Below are positions 37,207 through 51,100 of a DNA stretch of 64,000 bases, piece by piece. The stretch's first letter is position 1. Each line of letters begins with the position of its first letter. Origin of the DNA: Liolophura sinensis (lineage: Eukaryota > Mollusca > Polyplacophora > Chitonida > Chitonidae); the NCBI RefSeq assembly GCF_032854445.1, contig NW_027018171.1, positions 1 to 64,000 on the forward strand, given 5' to 3'. The notes below the pieces were generated by a model. The model did no database searches, was not told where the DNA came from, and saw nothing but the letters and a program-made list of their open reading frames with translations. Position numbers and translations under genes: made by a program.

Positions 37207-40200
37207 TCAGTGTTTAATTGTACTTTTTACAGCAGACTGTATCAAGTACCTTGTTGTTTTTATATACAAATGGTGTGGTTTTTCAACATGTAGATAAAGA
37301 CATTGAGTTTGTCTTCGACTTAGAAGTAAGACAATTGCTGGATGAGTTAAATGGGCTTGGCCCAAAGATTTGACGTCTTCTGGGCTACCGAAGGGCACAT
37401 AACTTATAATCAAAAGTTGAATATAGTAATGACCAGTCGCGATATTACATAGTAAATGTAGCCGAATTGAATTAGCAAAAAGCCCAAGCAAAAATCCAAA
37501 AGTGGAAAAACTGTTCCAATGCTGCTGGTAAGAGGCTAATCCGACGTATTTTGTGACGAGAAATCGAATGGTGCAAACCGCGTTGCTCTCCGACCAATAC
37601 TTTTGGCTGTAGCGACAATTGAATGAGCATTTATGTAAAAATCACGTGCCTAACAACGGCTCTTACTCCATGGAAACCAAGGAAATTTGCAATTTTTCAA
37701 CAGCTGGAGATGCCTGACCCAATTGCGCATCTTTTGGCACCTTATTGATGTGGGTCAGTGTTTAATTGTACTTTTTACAGCAGACTGTATCAAATACCTT
37801 GTGTTTTTTGTATACAAATGGTGTGGTTTTTCAACATGTAGATAAAGACATTGAGTTTGTCTTCGACTTAGAAGTAAGACAATTGCTGGGTGAGATAAAT
37901 GGGCTTGGCCCAAAGATTTGACGTCTTCTGGGCTACCGAAGGGCACATAACTTATAATCAAAAGTTGAATATAGTAATGACCAGTCGCAATATTACATAG
38001 TAAATGTAGCCGATTTCAATTAGTAAAAATCCCAGGCAAAAATCCAAAAGTGGAAAAACTGTTCCAATGCTGCTGGTAAGAGGCTAATCCGACGTATTTT
38101 GTGACGAGAATTCAAATGGTGCAAACCGCGTTGCCCTCCGACCAATACTTTTGGCTGTAGCGACAATTGAATGAGCATTTATGTGAAAATCACGTGCCCA
38201 GCAACGGCTCTTACTTCATGGAAACCAAGGAAATTTGCAATTTTTCAACAGCTGGAAATGCCTGGCCCAATTGCGCATCTTTTGGCACCTTATTGATGTG
38301 GGTCAGTGTTCAATTGTACTTTTTACAGCAGACTATATCAAGTACCTTGTTGTTTTTATATACAAATGGTGTGGTTTTTCAACATGTAGATAAAGACATT
38401 GAGTTTGTCTTCGACTTAGAAGTAAGACATTTGCTGGGTGAGATAAATGGGCTTGGCCCAAAGATTTGACGTCCTCTGGGCTACCGAAGGGCACATAACT
38501 TATAATCAAAAGTTGAATACAGTAATGACCAGTCGCGATATTACATAGTAAATGTAGCCGAATTGAATTAGCAAAAAGCCCAGGCAAAAATCCCAAAGTG
38601 GAAAAACTGTTCCAATGCTGCTGGTAAGAGGCTAATCCGACGTATTTTGTGACGAGAAATCGAATGGTGCAAACCGCGTTGCCCTCCCACCAACACTTAT
38701 GGCTGTAGCGACAATTGAATGAGCATTTATGTGAAAATCACGTGCCTAACAACGGCTCTTACTCCATGGAAACCAAGGAAATTTGCAATTTTTCAACAGC
38801 TGGAGATGCCTGGCCCAATTGCGCATCTTTTGGCACCTTATTGATGTGGGTCAGTGTTTAATTGTACTTTTTACAGCAGACTGTATCAAGTACCTTGTGT
38901 TTTTTATATACAAATGGTGTGGTTTTTCAACATGTAGATTAAGACATTGAGTTTGTCTTCGACTTAGAAGTAGGACAATTGCTGGATGAGTTAAATGGGC
39001 TTGGCCCAAAGATTTGACGTCTTCTGGGCTACCGAAGGGCACATAACTTATAATCAAAAGTTGAATATAGTAATGACCAGTCGCGATATTACATAGTAAA
39101 TGTAGCCGATTTCAATTAGCAAAAATCCCAGGCAAAAATCCAAAAGTGGAAAAACTGTTCCAATTCTGCTGGTAAGAGGCTAATCCGACGTATTTTGTGA
39201 CGAGAAATCGAATGGTGCAAACCGCGTTGCTCTCCGACCAATACTTTTGGCTGTAGCGACAATTGAATGAGCATTTATGTGAAAATCACGTGCCTAACAA
39301 CGGCTCTTACTCCATGGAAACCAAGGAAATTTGCAATTTTTCAACAGCTGGAGATGCCTGGCCCAATTGCGCATCTTTTGGCACCTTATTGGTGTGGGTC
39401 AGTGTTTAATTGTACTTTTTACAGCAGACTGTATCAAATACCTCGTGTTTTTTATATACAAATGGTGTGGTTTTTCAACATGTAGATAAAGACATTGAGT
39501 TTGTCTTCGACTTAGAAGTAAGACAATTGCTGGATGAGTTAAATGGGCTTGGCCCAAAGATTTGACGTCTTCTGGGCTACCGAAGGGCACATAACTTATA
39601 ATCAAAAGTTGAATATAGTAATGACCAGTCGCGATATTACATAGTAAATGTAGCCTAATTTAATTAGCAAAAAGCCCAAGCAAAAATCCAAAAGTCGAAA
39701 AACTGCTCCAATGCTGCTGGTAAGAGGCTAATCCGACGTATTTTGTGACGAGAAATCGAATGGTGCAAACCGCGTTGCTCTCAGACCAATACTTTTGGCT
39801 GTAGCGACAATTGAATGAGCATTTATGTGAAAATCACGTGCCTAACAACGGCTCTTACTCCATGGAAACCAAGGAAATTTGCAATTTTTCAACAGCTGGA
39901 GATGCCTGGCCCAATTGCGCATCTTTTGGCACCTTATTGATGTGGGTCAGTGTTTAATTGTACTTTTTACAGCAGACTGTATCAAGTACCTTGTTGTTTT
40001 AATATACAAATGGTGTGGTTTTTCAACATGTAGATAAAGACATTGAGTTTGTCTTCGACTTAGAAGTAAGACAATTGCTGGATGAGTTAAATGGGCTTGG
40101 CCCAAAGATTTGACGTCTTCTGGGCTACCGAAGGGCACATAACTTATAATCAAAAGTTGAATATAGTAATGACCAGTCGCGATATTACATAGTAAATGTA

Positions 40201-42686
40201 GCCTAATTTAATTAGCAAAAAGCCCAAGCAAAAATCCAAAAGTGGAAAAACTGTTCCAATGCTGCTGGTAAGAGGCTAATCCGACGTATTTTGTGACGAG
40301 AAATCGAATGGTGCAAACCGCGTTGCTCTCCGACCAATACTTTTGGCTGTAGCGACAATTGAATGAGCATTTATGTGAAAATCACGTGCCTAACAACGGC
40401 TCTTACTCCATGGAAACCAAGGAAATTTGCAATTTTTCAACAGCTGGAGATGCCTGGCCCAATTGCGCATCTTTTGGCACCTTATTGATGTGGGTCAGTG
40501 TTTAATTGTACTTTTTACAGCAGACTGTATCAAGTACCTTGTTGTTTTTATATACAAATGGTGTGGTTTTTCAACATGTAGATAAAGACATTGAGTTTGT
40601 CTTCGACTTAGAAGTAAGACAATTGCTGGATGAGTTAAATGGGCTTGGCCCAAAGATTTGACGTCTTCTGGGCTACCGAAGGGCACATAACTTATAATCA
40701 AAAGTTGAATATAGTAATGACCAGTCGCGATATTACATAGTAAATGTAGCCGAATTTAATTAGCAAAAAGCCCAAGCAAAAATCCAAAAGTGGAAAAACT
40801 GTTCCAATGCTGCTGGTAAGAGGCTAATCCGACGTATTTTGTGACGAGAAATCGAATGGTGCAAACCGCGTTGCTCTCCGACCAAGACTTATGGCTGTAG
40901 CTACAATTGAATGAGCATTTATGTGAAAATCACGTGCCTAACAACGGCTCTTACTCCATGGAAACCAAGGAAATTTGCAATTTTTCAACAGCTGGAGATG
41001 CCTGGCCCAATTGCGCATCTTTTGGCACCTTATTGATGTGGGTCAGTGTTTAATTGTACTTTTTACAGCAGACTGTATCAAGTACCTTGTGTTTTTTATA
41101 TACAAATGGTGTGGTTTTTCAACATGTAGATTAAGACATTGAGTTTGTCTTCGACTTAGAAGTAAGACAATTGCTGGATGAGTTAAATGGGCTTGGCCCA
41201 AAGATTTGACGTCTTCTGGGCTACCGAAGGGCACATAACTTATAATCAAAAGTTGAATATAGTAATGACCAGTCGCGATATTACATAGTAAATGTAGCCG
41301 AATTTAATTAGCAAAAATCCCGGGCAAAAATCCAAAAGTGGAAAAACTGTTCCAATGCTGCTGGTAAGAGGCTAATCCGACGTATTTTGTGACGAGAAAT
41401 CGAATGGTGCAAACCGCGTTGCTCTCCGACCAATACTTTTGGCTGTAGCGACAATTGAATGAGCATTTATGTGAAAATCACGTGCCCAGCAACGGCTCTT
41501 ACTCCATGGAAACCAAGGAAATTTGCAATTTTTCAACAGCTGGAGATGCCTGGCCCAATTGCGCATCTTTTGGCACCTTATTGATGTGGGTCAGTGTTTA
41601 ATTGTACTTTTTACAGCAGACTGTATCAAGTACCTTGTGTTTTTTATATACAAATGGTGTGGTTTTTCAACATGTAGATAAAGACATTGAGTTTGTCTTC
41701 GACTTAGAAGTAAGACAATTGCTGGATGAGTTAAATGGGCTTGGCCCAAAGATTTGACGTCTTCTGGGCTACCGAAGGGCACATAACTTATAATCAAAAG
41801 TTGAATATAGTAATGACCAGTCGCGATATTACATAGTAAATGTAGCCGAATTGAATTAGCAAAAAGCCCAGGCAAAAATCCAAAAGTGGAAAAACTGTTC
41901 CAATGCTGCTGGTAAGAGGCTAATCCGACGTATTTTGTGACGAGAAATCGAATGGTGCAAACCGCGTTGCTCTCCGACCAATACTTTTGGCTGTAGCGAC
42001 AATTGAATGAGCATTTATGTGAAAATCACGTGCCTAACAACGGCTCTTACTCCATGGAAACCAAGGAAATTTGCAATTTTTCAACAGCTGGAGATGCCTG
42101 GCCCAATTGCGCATCTTTTGGCACCTTATTGATGTGGGTCAGTGTTTAATTGTACTTTTTACAGCAGACTGTATCAAGTACCTTGTGTTTTTTATATACA
42201 AATGGTGTGGTTTTTCAACATGTAGATAAAGACATTGAGTTTGTCTTCGACTTAGAAGTAAGACAATTGCTGGATGAGTTAAATGGGCTTGGCCCAAAGA
42301 TTTGACGTCTTCTGGGCTACCGAAGGGCACATAACTTATAATCAAAAGTTGAATATAGTAATGACCAGTCGCGATATTACATAGTAAATGTAGCCTAATT
42401 TAATTAGCAAAAAGGCCAAGCAAAAATCCAAAAGTGGAAAAACTGTTCCAATGCTGCTGGTAAGAGGCTAATCCGACGTATTTTGTGACGAGAAATCGAA
42501 TGGTGCAAACCGCGTTGCTCTCCGACCAATACTTTTGGCTGTAGCGACAATTGAATGAGCATTTATGTGAAAATCACGTGCCTAACAACGGCTCTTACTC
42601 CATGGAAACCAAGGAAATTTGCAATTTTTCAACAGCTGGAGATGCCTGGCCCAATTGCGCATCTTTTGGCACCTTATTGATGTGGG
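37207..42686 (+). repeat. 10-monomer higher-order unit, copy 2 (5,480 bp)
   Basis: This unit matches 31727-37206 monomer by monomer. Differences include TTGTTGTTTT for TTGTTTTTTT near 39991, GATTAAG for GATAAAG in the monomer at 41043, CCAAGACTTATGG near 40882, AGTCGCAATATT near 37984 and AGTAAAAATC near 38023. In the monomer beginning at 38303, the CCCACCAACACTTATGG haplotype is followed by GTAGCGACA rather than the usual GTAGCTACA (38691-38712). That is either a substitution or a short conversion tract. Confidence 0.87.
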
Positions 42687-45426
42687 TCAGTGTTTAATTG
42701 TACTTTTTACAGCAGACTGTATCAAGTACCTTGTTGTTTTTATATACAAATGGTGTGGTTTTTCATCATGTAGATAAAGACATTGAGTTTGTCTTCGACT
42801 TAGAAGTAAGACAATTGCTGGATGAGTTAAATGGGCTTGGCCCAAAGATTTGACGTCTTCTGGGCTACCGAAGGGCACATAACTTATAATCAAAAGTTGA
42901 ATATAGTAATGACCAGTCGCGATATTACATAGTAAATGTAGCCGAATTTAATTAGCAAAAAGCCCAAGCAAAAATCCAAAAGTGGAAAAACTGTTCCAAT
43001 GCTGCTGGTAAGAGGCTAATCCGACGTATTTTGTGACGAGAAATCGAATGGTGCAAACCGCGTTGCTCTCCGACCAACACTTATGGCTGTAGCTACAATT
43101 GAATGAGCATTTATGTGAAAATCACGTGCCTAACAACGGCTCTTACTCCATGGAAACCAAGGAAATTTGCAATTTTTCAACAGCTGGAGATGCCTGGCCC
43201 AATTGCGCATCTTTTGGCACCTTATTGATGTGGGTCAGTGTTTAATTGTACTTTTTACAGCAGACTGTATCAAGTACCTTGTGTTTTTTATATACAAATG
43301 GTGTGGTTTTTCAACATGTAGATAAAGACACTGAGTTTGTCTTCGACTTAGAAGTAAGACAATTGCTGGATGAGTTAAATGGGCTTGGCCCAAAGATTTG
43401 ACGTCTTCTGGGCTACCTAAGGGCACATAACTTATAATCAAAAGTTGAATATAGTAATGACCAGTCGCGATATTACATAGTAAATGTAGCCGAATTTAAT
43501 TAGCAAAAATCCCGGGCAAAAATCCAAAAGTGGAAAAACTGTTCCAATGCTGCTGGTAAGAGGCTAATCCGACGTATTTTGTGACGAGAAATCGAATGGT
43601 GCAAACCGCGTTGCTCTCCGACCAATACTTTTGGCTGTAGCGACAATTGAATGAGCATTTATGTGAAAATCACGTGCCCAGCAACGGCTCTTACTCCATG
43701 GAAACCAAGGAAATTTGCAATTTTTCAACAGCTGGAGATGCCTGGCCCAATTGCGCATCTTTTGGCACCTTATTGATGTGGGTCAGTGTTTAATTGTACT
43801 TTTTACAGCAGACTGTATCAAGTACCTTGTGTTTTTTATATACAAATGGTGTGGTTTTTCAACATGTAGATAAAGACATTGAGTTTGTCTTCGACTTAGA
43901 AGTAAGACAATTGCTGGATGAGTTAAATGGGCTTGGCCCAAAGATTTGACGTCTTCTGGGCTACCGAAGGGCACATAACTTATAATCAAAAGTTGAATAT
44001 AGTAATGACCAGTCGCGATATTACATAGTAAATGTAGCCGAATTGAATTAGCAAAAAGCCTAAGCAAAAATCCAAAAGTGGTAAAACTGTTCCAATGCTG
44101 CTGGTAAGAGGCTAATCCGACGTATTTTGTGACGAGAAATTGAATGGTGCAAACCGCGTTGCTCTCCGACCAATACTTTTGGCTGTAGCGACAATTGAAT
44201 GAGCATTTATGTGAAAATCACGTGCCTAACAACGGCTCTTACTCCATGGAAACCAAGGAAATTTGCAATTTTTCAACAGCTGGAGATGCCTGGCCCAATT
44301 GCGCATCTTTTGGCACCTTATTGATGTGGGTCAGTGTTCAATTGTACTTTTTACAGCAGACTGTATCAAGTACCTTGTTGTTTTTATATACAAATGGTGT
44401 GGTTTTTCAACATGTAGATAAAGACATTGAGTTTGTCTTCGACTTAGAAGTAAGACAATTGCTGGATGAGTTAAATGGGCTTGGCCCAAAGATTTGACGT
44501 CTTCTGGGCTACCGAAGGGCACATAACTTATAATCAAAAGTTGAATATAGTAATGACCAGTCGCGATATTACATAGTAAATGTAGCCGAATTGAATTAGC
44601 AAAAAGCCCAAGCAAAAATCCAAAAGTGGAAAAACTGTTCCAATGCTGCTGGTAAGAGGCTAATCCGACGTATTTTGTGACGAGAAATCGAATGGTGCAA
44701 ACCGCGTTGCTCTCCGACCAATACTTTTGGCTGTAGCGACAATTGAATGAGCATTTATGTGAAAATCACGTGCCTAACAACGGCTCTTACTCCATGGAAA
44801 CCAAGGAAATTTGCAATTTTTCAACAGCTGGAGATGCCTGGCCCAATTGCGCATCTTTTGGCACCTTATTGATGTGGGTCAGTGTTTAATTGTACTTTTT
44901 ACAGCAGACTGTATCAAATACCTTGTGTTTTTTATATACAAATGGTGTGGTTTTTCAACATGTAGATAAAGACATTGAGTTTGTCTTCGACTTAGAAGTA
45001 AGACAATTGCTGGATGAGTTAAATGGGCTTGGCCCAAAGATTTGACGTCTTCTGGGCTACCGAAGGGCACATAACTTATAATCAAAAGTTGAATATAGTA
45101 ATGACCAGTCGCGATATTACATAGTAAATGTAGCCGAATTGAATTAGCAAAAAGCCCAAGCAAAAATCCAAAAGTGGAAAAACTGTTCCAATGCTGCTGG
45201 TAAGAGGCTAATCCGACGTATTTTGTGACGAGAAATCGAATGGTGCAAACCGCGTTGCTCTCCGACCAATACTTTTGGCTGTAGCGACAATTGAATGAGC
45301 ATTTATGTGAAAATCACGTGCCTAACAACGGCTCTTACTCCATGGAAACCAAGGAAATTTGCAATTTTTCAACAGCTGGAGATGCCTGGCCCAATTGCGC
45401 ATCTTTTGGCACCTTATTGATGTGGG
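42687..45426 (+). repeat. B-type monomers, partial repeat of the 10-monomer unit
   Basis: Five 548-bp monomers. The monomers at 42687, 43235 and 43783 follow the order of those at 40495, 41043 and 41591 (offset 2,192 bp, 4 monomers) and of 35015-36111, including ATCCCGGGC (near 35289, 35836, 41316 and 43508). The unit thus restarts four monomers before its end. Private changes are TTTCATCATG (42762), GACACTGAG (43328), CTACCTAAGGG (43414) and GAAATTGAATGG (near 44137). The last two monomers (44331 and 44879) are ordinary B-type copies. Confidence 0.75.
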
Positions 45427-48166
45427 TCAGTGTTTAATTGTACTTTTTACAGCAGACTGTATCAAGTACCTTGTGTTTTTTATATACAAATGGTGTGGTT
45501 TTTCAACATGTAGATTAAGACATTGAGTTTGTCTTCGACTTAGAAGTAAGACAATTGCTGGATGAGTTAAATGGGCTTGGCCCAAAGATTTGACGTCTTC
45601 TGGGCTACCGAAGGGCACATAACTTATAATCAAACGTTGAATATAGTAATGACCAGTCGCGATATTACATAGTAAATGTAGCCGAATTTAATTAGCAAAA
45701 AGCCCAAGCAAAAATCCAAAAGTGGTAAAACTGTTCCAATGCTGCTGGTAAGAGGCTAATCCGACGTATTTTGTGACGAGAAATCGAATGGTGCAAACCG
45801 CGTTGCTCTCCCACCATCACTTATGGCTGTAGCTACAATTGAATGAGCATTTATGTGAAAATCACGTGCCTAACAACGGCTCTTACTCCATGGAAACCAA
45901 GGAAATTTGCAATTTTTCAACAGCTGGAGATGCCTGGCCCAATTGCGCATCTTTTGGCACCTTATTGATGTGGGTCAGTGTTTAATTGTACTTTTTACAG
46001 CAGACTGTATCAAGTACCTTGTGTTTTTTATATACAAATGGTGTGGTTTTTCAACATGTAGATTAAGACATTGAGTTTGTCTTCGACTTAGAAGTAGGAC
46101 AATTGCTGGATGAGTTAAATGGGCTTGGCCCAAAGATTTGACGTCTTCTGGGCTACCGAAGGGCACATAACTTATAATCAAAAGTTGAATATAGTAATGA
46201 CCAGTCGCGATATTACATAGTAAATGTAGCCGAATTGAATTAGCGAAAAGCCCAGGCAAAAATCCAAAAGTGGAAAAACTGTTCCAATTCTGCTGGTAAG
46301 AGGCTAATCCGACGTATTTTGTGACGAGAAATCGAATGGTGCAAACCGCGTTGCTCTCCGACCAATACTTTTGGCTGTAGCGACAATTGAATGAGCATTT
46401 ATGTGAAAATCACGTGCCTAACAACGGCTCTTACTCCATGGAAACCAAGGAAATTTGCAATTTTTCAACAGCTGGAGATGCCTGGCCCAATTGCGCATCT
46501 TTTGGCACCTTATTGATGTGGGTCAGTGTTTAATTGTACTTTTTACAGCAGACTGTATCAAATACCTTGTGTTTTTTGTATACAAATGGTGTGGTTTTTC
46601 AACATGTAGATAAAGACATTGAGTTTGTCTTCGACTTAGAAGTAAGACAATTGCTGGATGAGTTAAATGGGCTTGGCCCAAAGATTTGACGTCTTCTGGG
46701 CTACCGAAGGGCACATAACTTATAATCAAAAGTTGAATATAGTAATGACCAGTCGCGATATTACATAGTAAATGTAGCCTAATTTAATTAGCAAAAAGCC
46801 CAAGCAAAAATCCAAAAGTGGAAAAACTGTTCCAATGCTGCTGGTAAGAGGCTAATCCGACGTATTTTGTGACGAGAAATCAAATGGTGCAAACCGCGTT
46901 GCTCTCCGACCAATACTTTTGGCTGTAGCGACAATTGAATGAGCATTTATGTGAAAATCACGTGCCTAACAACGGCTCTTACTCCATGGAAACCAAGGAA
47001 ATTTGCAATTTTTCAACAGCTGGAGATGCCTGGCCCAATTGCGCATCTTTTGGCACCTTATTGATGTGGGTCAGTGTTTAATTGTACTTTTTACAGCAGA
47101 CTGTATCAAGTACCTTGTGTTTTTTATATACAAATGGTGTGGTTTTTCAACATGTAGATTAAGACATTGAGTTTGTCTTCGACTTAGAAGTAAGACAATT
47201 GCTGGATGAGTTAAATGGGCTTGGCCCAAAGATTTGACGTCTTCTGGGCTACCGAAGGGCACATAACTTATAATCAAAAGTTGAATATAGTAATGACCAG
47301 TCGCGATATTACATAGTAAATGTAGCCGAATTTAATTAGCAAAAAGCCCAAGCAAAAATCCAAAAGTGGTAAAACTGTTCCAATGCTGCTGGTAAGAGGC
47401 TAATCCGACGTATTTTGTGACGAGAAATCGAATGGTGCAAACCGCGTTGCTCTCCCACCAACACTTATGGCTGTAGCTACAATTGAATGAGCATTTATGT
47501 GAAAATCACGTGCCTAACAACGGCTCTTACTCCATGGAAACCAAGGAAATTTGCAATTTTTCAACAGCTGGAGATGCCTGGCCCAATTGCGCATCTTTTG
47601 GCACCTTATTGATGTGGGTCAGTGTTTAATTGTACTTTTTACAGCAGACTGTATCAAATACCTTGTGTTTTTTATATACAAATGGTGTGGTTTTTCAACA
47701 TGTAGATTAAGACATTGAGTTTGTCTTCGACTTAGAAGTAGGACAATTGCTGGATGAGTTAAATGGGCTTGGCCCAAAGATTTGACGTCTTCTGGGCTAC
47801 CGAAGGGCACATAACTTATAATCAAAAGTTGAATATAGTAATGACCAGTCGCGATATTACATAGTAAATGTAGCCGAATTGAATTAGCGAAAAGCCCAGG
47901 CAAAAATCCAAAAGTGGAAAAACTGTTCCAATTCTGCTGGTAAGAGGCTAATCCGACGTATTTTGTGACGAGAAATCGAATGGTGCAAACCGCGTTGCTC
48001 TCCGACCAATACTTTTGGCTGTAGCGACAATTGAATGAGCATTTATGTGAAAATCACGTGCCTAACAACGGCTCTTACTCCATGGAAACCAAGGAAATTT
48101 GCAATTTTTCAACAGCTGGAGATGCCTGGCCCAATTGCGCATCTTTTGGCACCTTATTGATGTGGG
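45427..48166 (+). repeat. Trimer-like higher-order segment
   Basis: The monomers at 45427 and 45975 recur at 47071 and 47619 (1,644 bp, 3 monomers), and again at 49811 and 50359. The first of each pair has GATTAAG, GTGGTAAAAC and CCCACCA(T/A)CAC with GTAGCTACA. The second has GATTAAG, AAGTAGGAC, AGCGAAAAGCCC and AATTCTGCTGG. The monomer between them (46523) has GTATACAAATGG and AAATCAAATGG. AGCGAAAAG is found only between about 46243 and 53370, so it marks a young local lineage. Confidence 0.8.
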
Positions 48167-51100
48167 TCAGTGTTTAATTGTACTTTTTACAGCAGACTGT
48201 ATCAAGTACCTTGTTGTTTTTATATACAAATGGTGTGGTTTTTCAACATGTAGATAAAGACATTGAGTTTGTCTTCGACTTAGAAGTAAGACAATTGCTG
48301 GATGAGTTAAATGGGCTTGGCCCAAAGATTTGACGTCTTCTGGGCTACCGAAGGGCACATAACTTATAATCAAAAGTTGAATATAGTAATGACCAGTCGC
48401 GATATTACATAGTAAATGTAGCCGAATTTAATTAGCAAAAAGCCCAAGCAAAAATCCAAAAGTGGAAAAACTGTTCCAATGCTGCTGGTAAGAGGCTAAT
48501 CCGACGTATTTTGTGACGAGAAATCGAATGGTGCAAACCGCGTTGCTCTCCGACCAATACTTTTGGCTGTAGCGACAATTGAATGAGCATTTATGTGAAA
48601 ATCACGTGCCTAACAACGGCTCTTACTCCATGGAAACCAAGGAAATTTGCAATTTTTCAACAGCTGGAGATGCCTGGCCCAATTGCGCATCTTTTGGCAC
48701 CTTATTGATGTGGGTCATTGTTCAATTGTACTTTTTACAGCAGACTGTATCAAGTACCTTGTGTTTTTTATATACAAATGGTGTGGTTTTTCAACATGTA
48801 GATAAAGACATTGAGTTTGTCTTCGACTTAGAAGTAAGACAATTGGTGGATGAGTTAAATGGGCTTGGCCCAAAGATTTGACGTCTTCTGGGCTACCGAA
48901 GGGCACATAACTTATAATCAAAAGTTGAATATAGTAATGACCAGTCGCGATATTACATAGTAAATGTAGCCGAATTGAATTAGCAAAAAGCCCAAGCAAA
49001 AATCCAAAAGTGGAAAAACTGTTCCAATGCTGCTAGTAAGAGGCTAATCCGACGTATTTTGTGACGAGAAATCGAATGGTGCAAACCGCGTTGCTCTCCC
49101 ACCATCACTTATGGCTGTAGCTACAATTGAATGAGCATTTATGTGAAAATCACGTGCCTAACAACGGCTCTTACTCCATGGAAACCAAGGAAATTTGCAA
49201 TTTTTCAACAGCTGGAGATGCCTGGCCCAATTGCGCATCTTTTGGCACCTTATTGATGTGGGTCAGTGTTTAATTGTACTTTTTACAGCAGACTGTATCA
49301 AGTACCTTGTGTTTTTTATATACAAATGGTGTGGTTTTTCAACATGTAGATTAAGACATTGAGTTTGTCTTCGACTTAGAAGTAGGACAATTGCTGGATG
49401 AGTTAAATGGGCTTGGCCCAAAGATTTGACGTCTTCTGGGCTACCGAAGGGCACATAACTTATAATCAAAAGTTGAATATAGTAATGACCAGTCGCGATA
49501 TTACATAGTAAATGTAGCCGAATTGAATTAGCGAAAAGCCCAGGCAAAAATCCAAAAGTGGAAAAACTGTTCCAATGCTGCTGGTAAGAGGCTAATCCGA
49601 CGTATTTTGTGACGAGAAATCAAATGGTGCAAACCGCGTTGCTCTCCGACCAATACTTTTGGCTGTAGCGACAATTGAATGAGCATTTATGTGAAAATCA
49701 CGTGCCTAACAACGGCTCTTACTCCATGGAAACCAAGGAAATTTGCAATTTTTCAACAGCTGGAGATGCCTGGCCCAATTGCGCATCTTTTGGCACCTTA
49801 TTGATGTGGGTCAGTGTTTAATTGTACTTTTTACAGCAGACTGTATCAAGTACCTTGTGTTTTTTATATACAAATGGTGTGGTTTTTCAACATGTAGATT
49901 AAGACATTGAGTTTGTCTTCGACTTAGAAGTAAGACAATTGCTGGATGAGTTAAATGGGCTTGGCCCAAAGATTTGACGTCTTCTGGGCTACCGAAGGGC
50001 ACATAACTTATAATCAAAAGTTGAATATAGTAATGACCAGTCGCGATATTACATAGTAAATGTAGCCGAATTTAATTAGCAAAAAGCCCAAGCAAAAATC
50101 CAAAAGTGGTAAAACTGTTCCAATGCTGCTGGTAAGAGGCTAATCCGACGTATTTTGTGACGAGAAATCGAATGGTGCAAACCGCGTTGCTCTCCCACCA
50201 ACACTTATGGCTGTAGCTACAATTGAATGAGCATTTATGTGAAAATCACGTGCCTAACAACGGCTCTTACTCCATGGAAACCAAGGAAATTTGCAATTTT
50301 TCAACAGCTGGAGATGCCTGGCCCAATTGCGCATCTTTTGGCACCTTATTGATGTGGGTCAGTGTTTAATTGTACTTTTTACAGCAGACTGTATCAAGTA
50401 CCTTGTGTTTTTTATATACAAATGGTGTGGTTTTTCAACATGTAGATTAAGACATTGAGTTTGTCTTCGACTTAGAAGTAGGACAATTGCTGGATGAGTT
50501 AAATGGGCTTGGCCCAAAGATTTGACGTCTTCTGGGCTACCGAAGGGCACATAACTTATAATCAAAAGTTGAATATAGTAATGACCAGTCGCGATATTAC
50601 ATAGTAAATGTAGCCGAATTGAATTAGCGAAAAGCCCAGGCAAAAATCCAAAAGTGGAAAAACTGTTCCAATTCTGCTGGTAAGAGGCTAATCCGACGTA
50701 TTTTGTGACGAGAAATCGAATGGTGCAAACCGCGTTGCTCTCCGACCAATACTTTTGGCTGTAGCGACAATTGAATGAGCATTTATGTGAAAATCACGTG
50801 CCTAACAACGGCTCTTACTCCATGGAAACCAAGGAAATTTGCAATTTTTCAACAGCTGGAGATGCCTGGCCCAATTGCGCATCTTTTGGCACCTTATTGA
50901 TGTGGGTCAGTGTTTAATTGTACTTTTTACAGCAGACTGTATCAAGTACCTTGTGTTTTTTATATACAAATGGTGTGGTTTTTCAACATGTAGATAAAGA
51001 CATTGAGTTTGTCTTCGACTTAGAAGTAAGACAATTGCTGGATGAGTTAAATGGGCTTGGCCCAAAGATTTGACGTCTTCTGGGCTACCGAAGGGCACAT

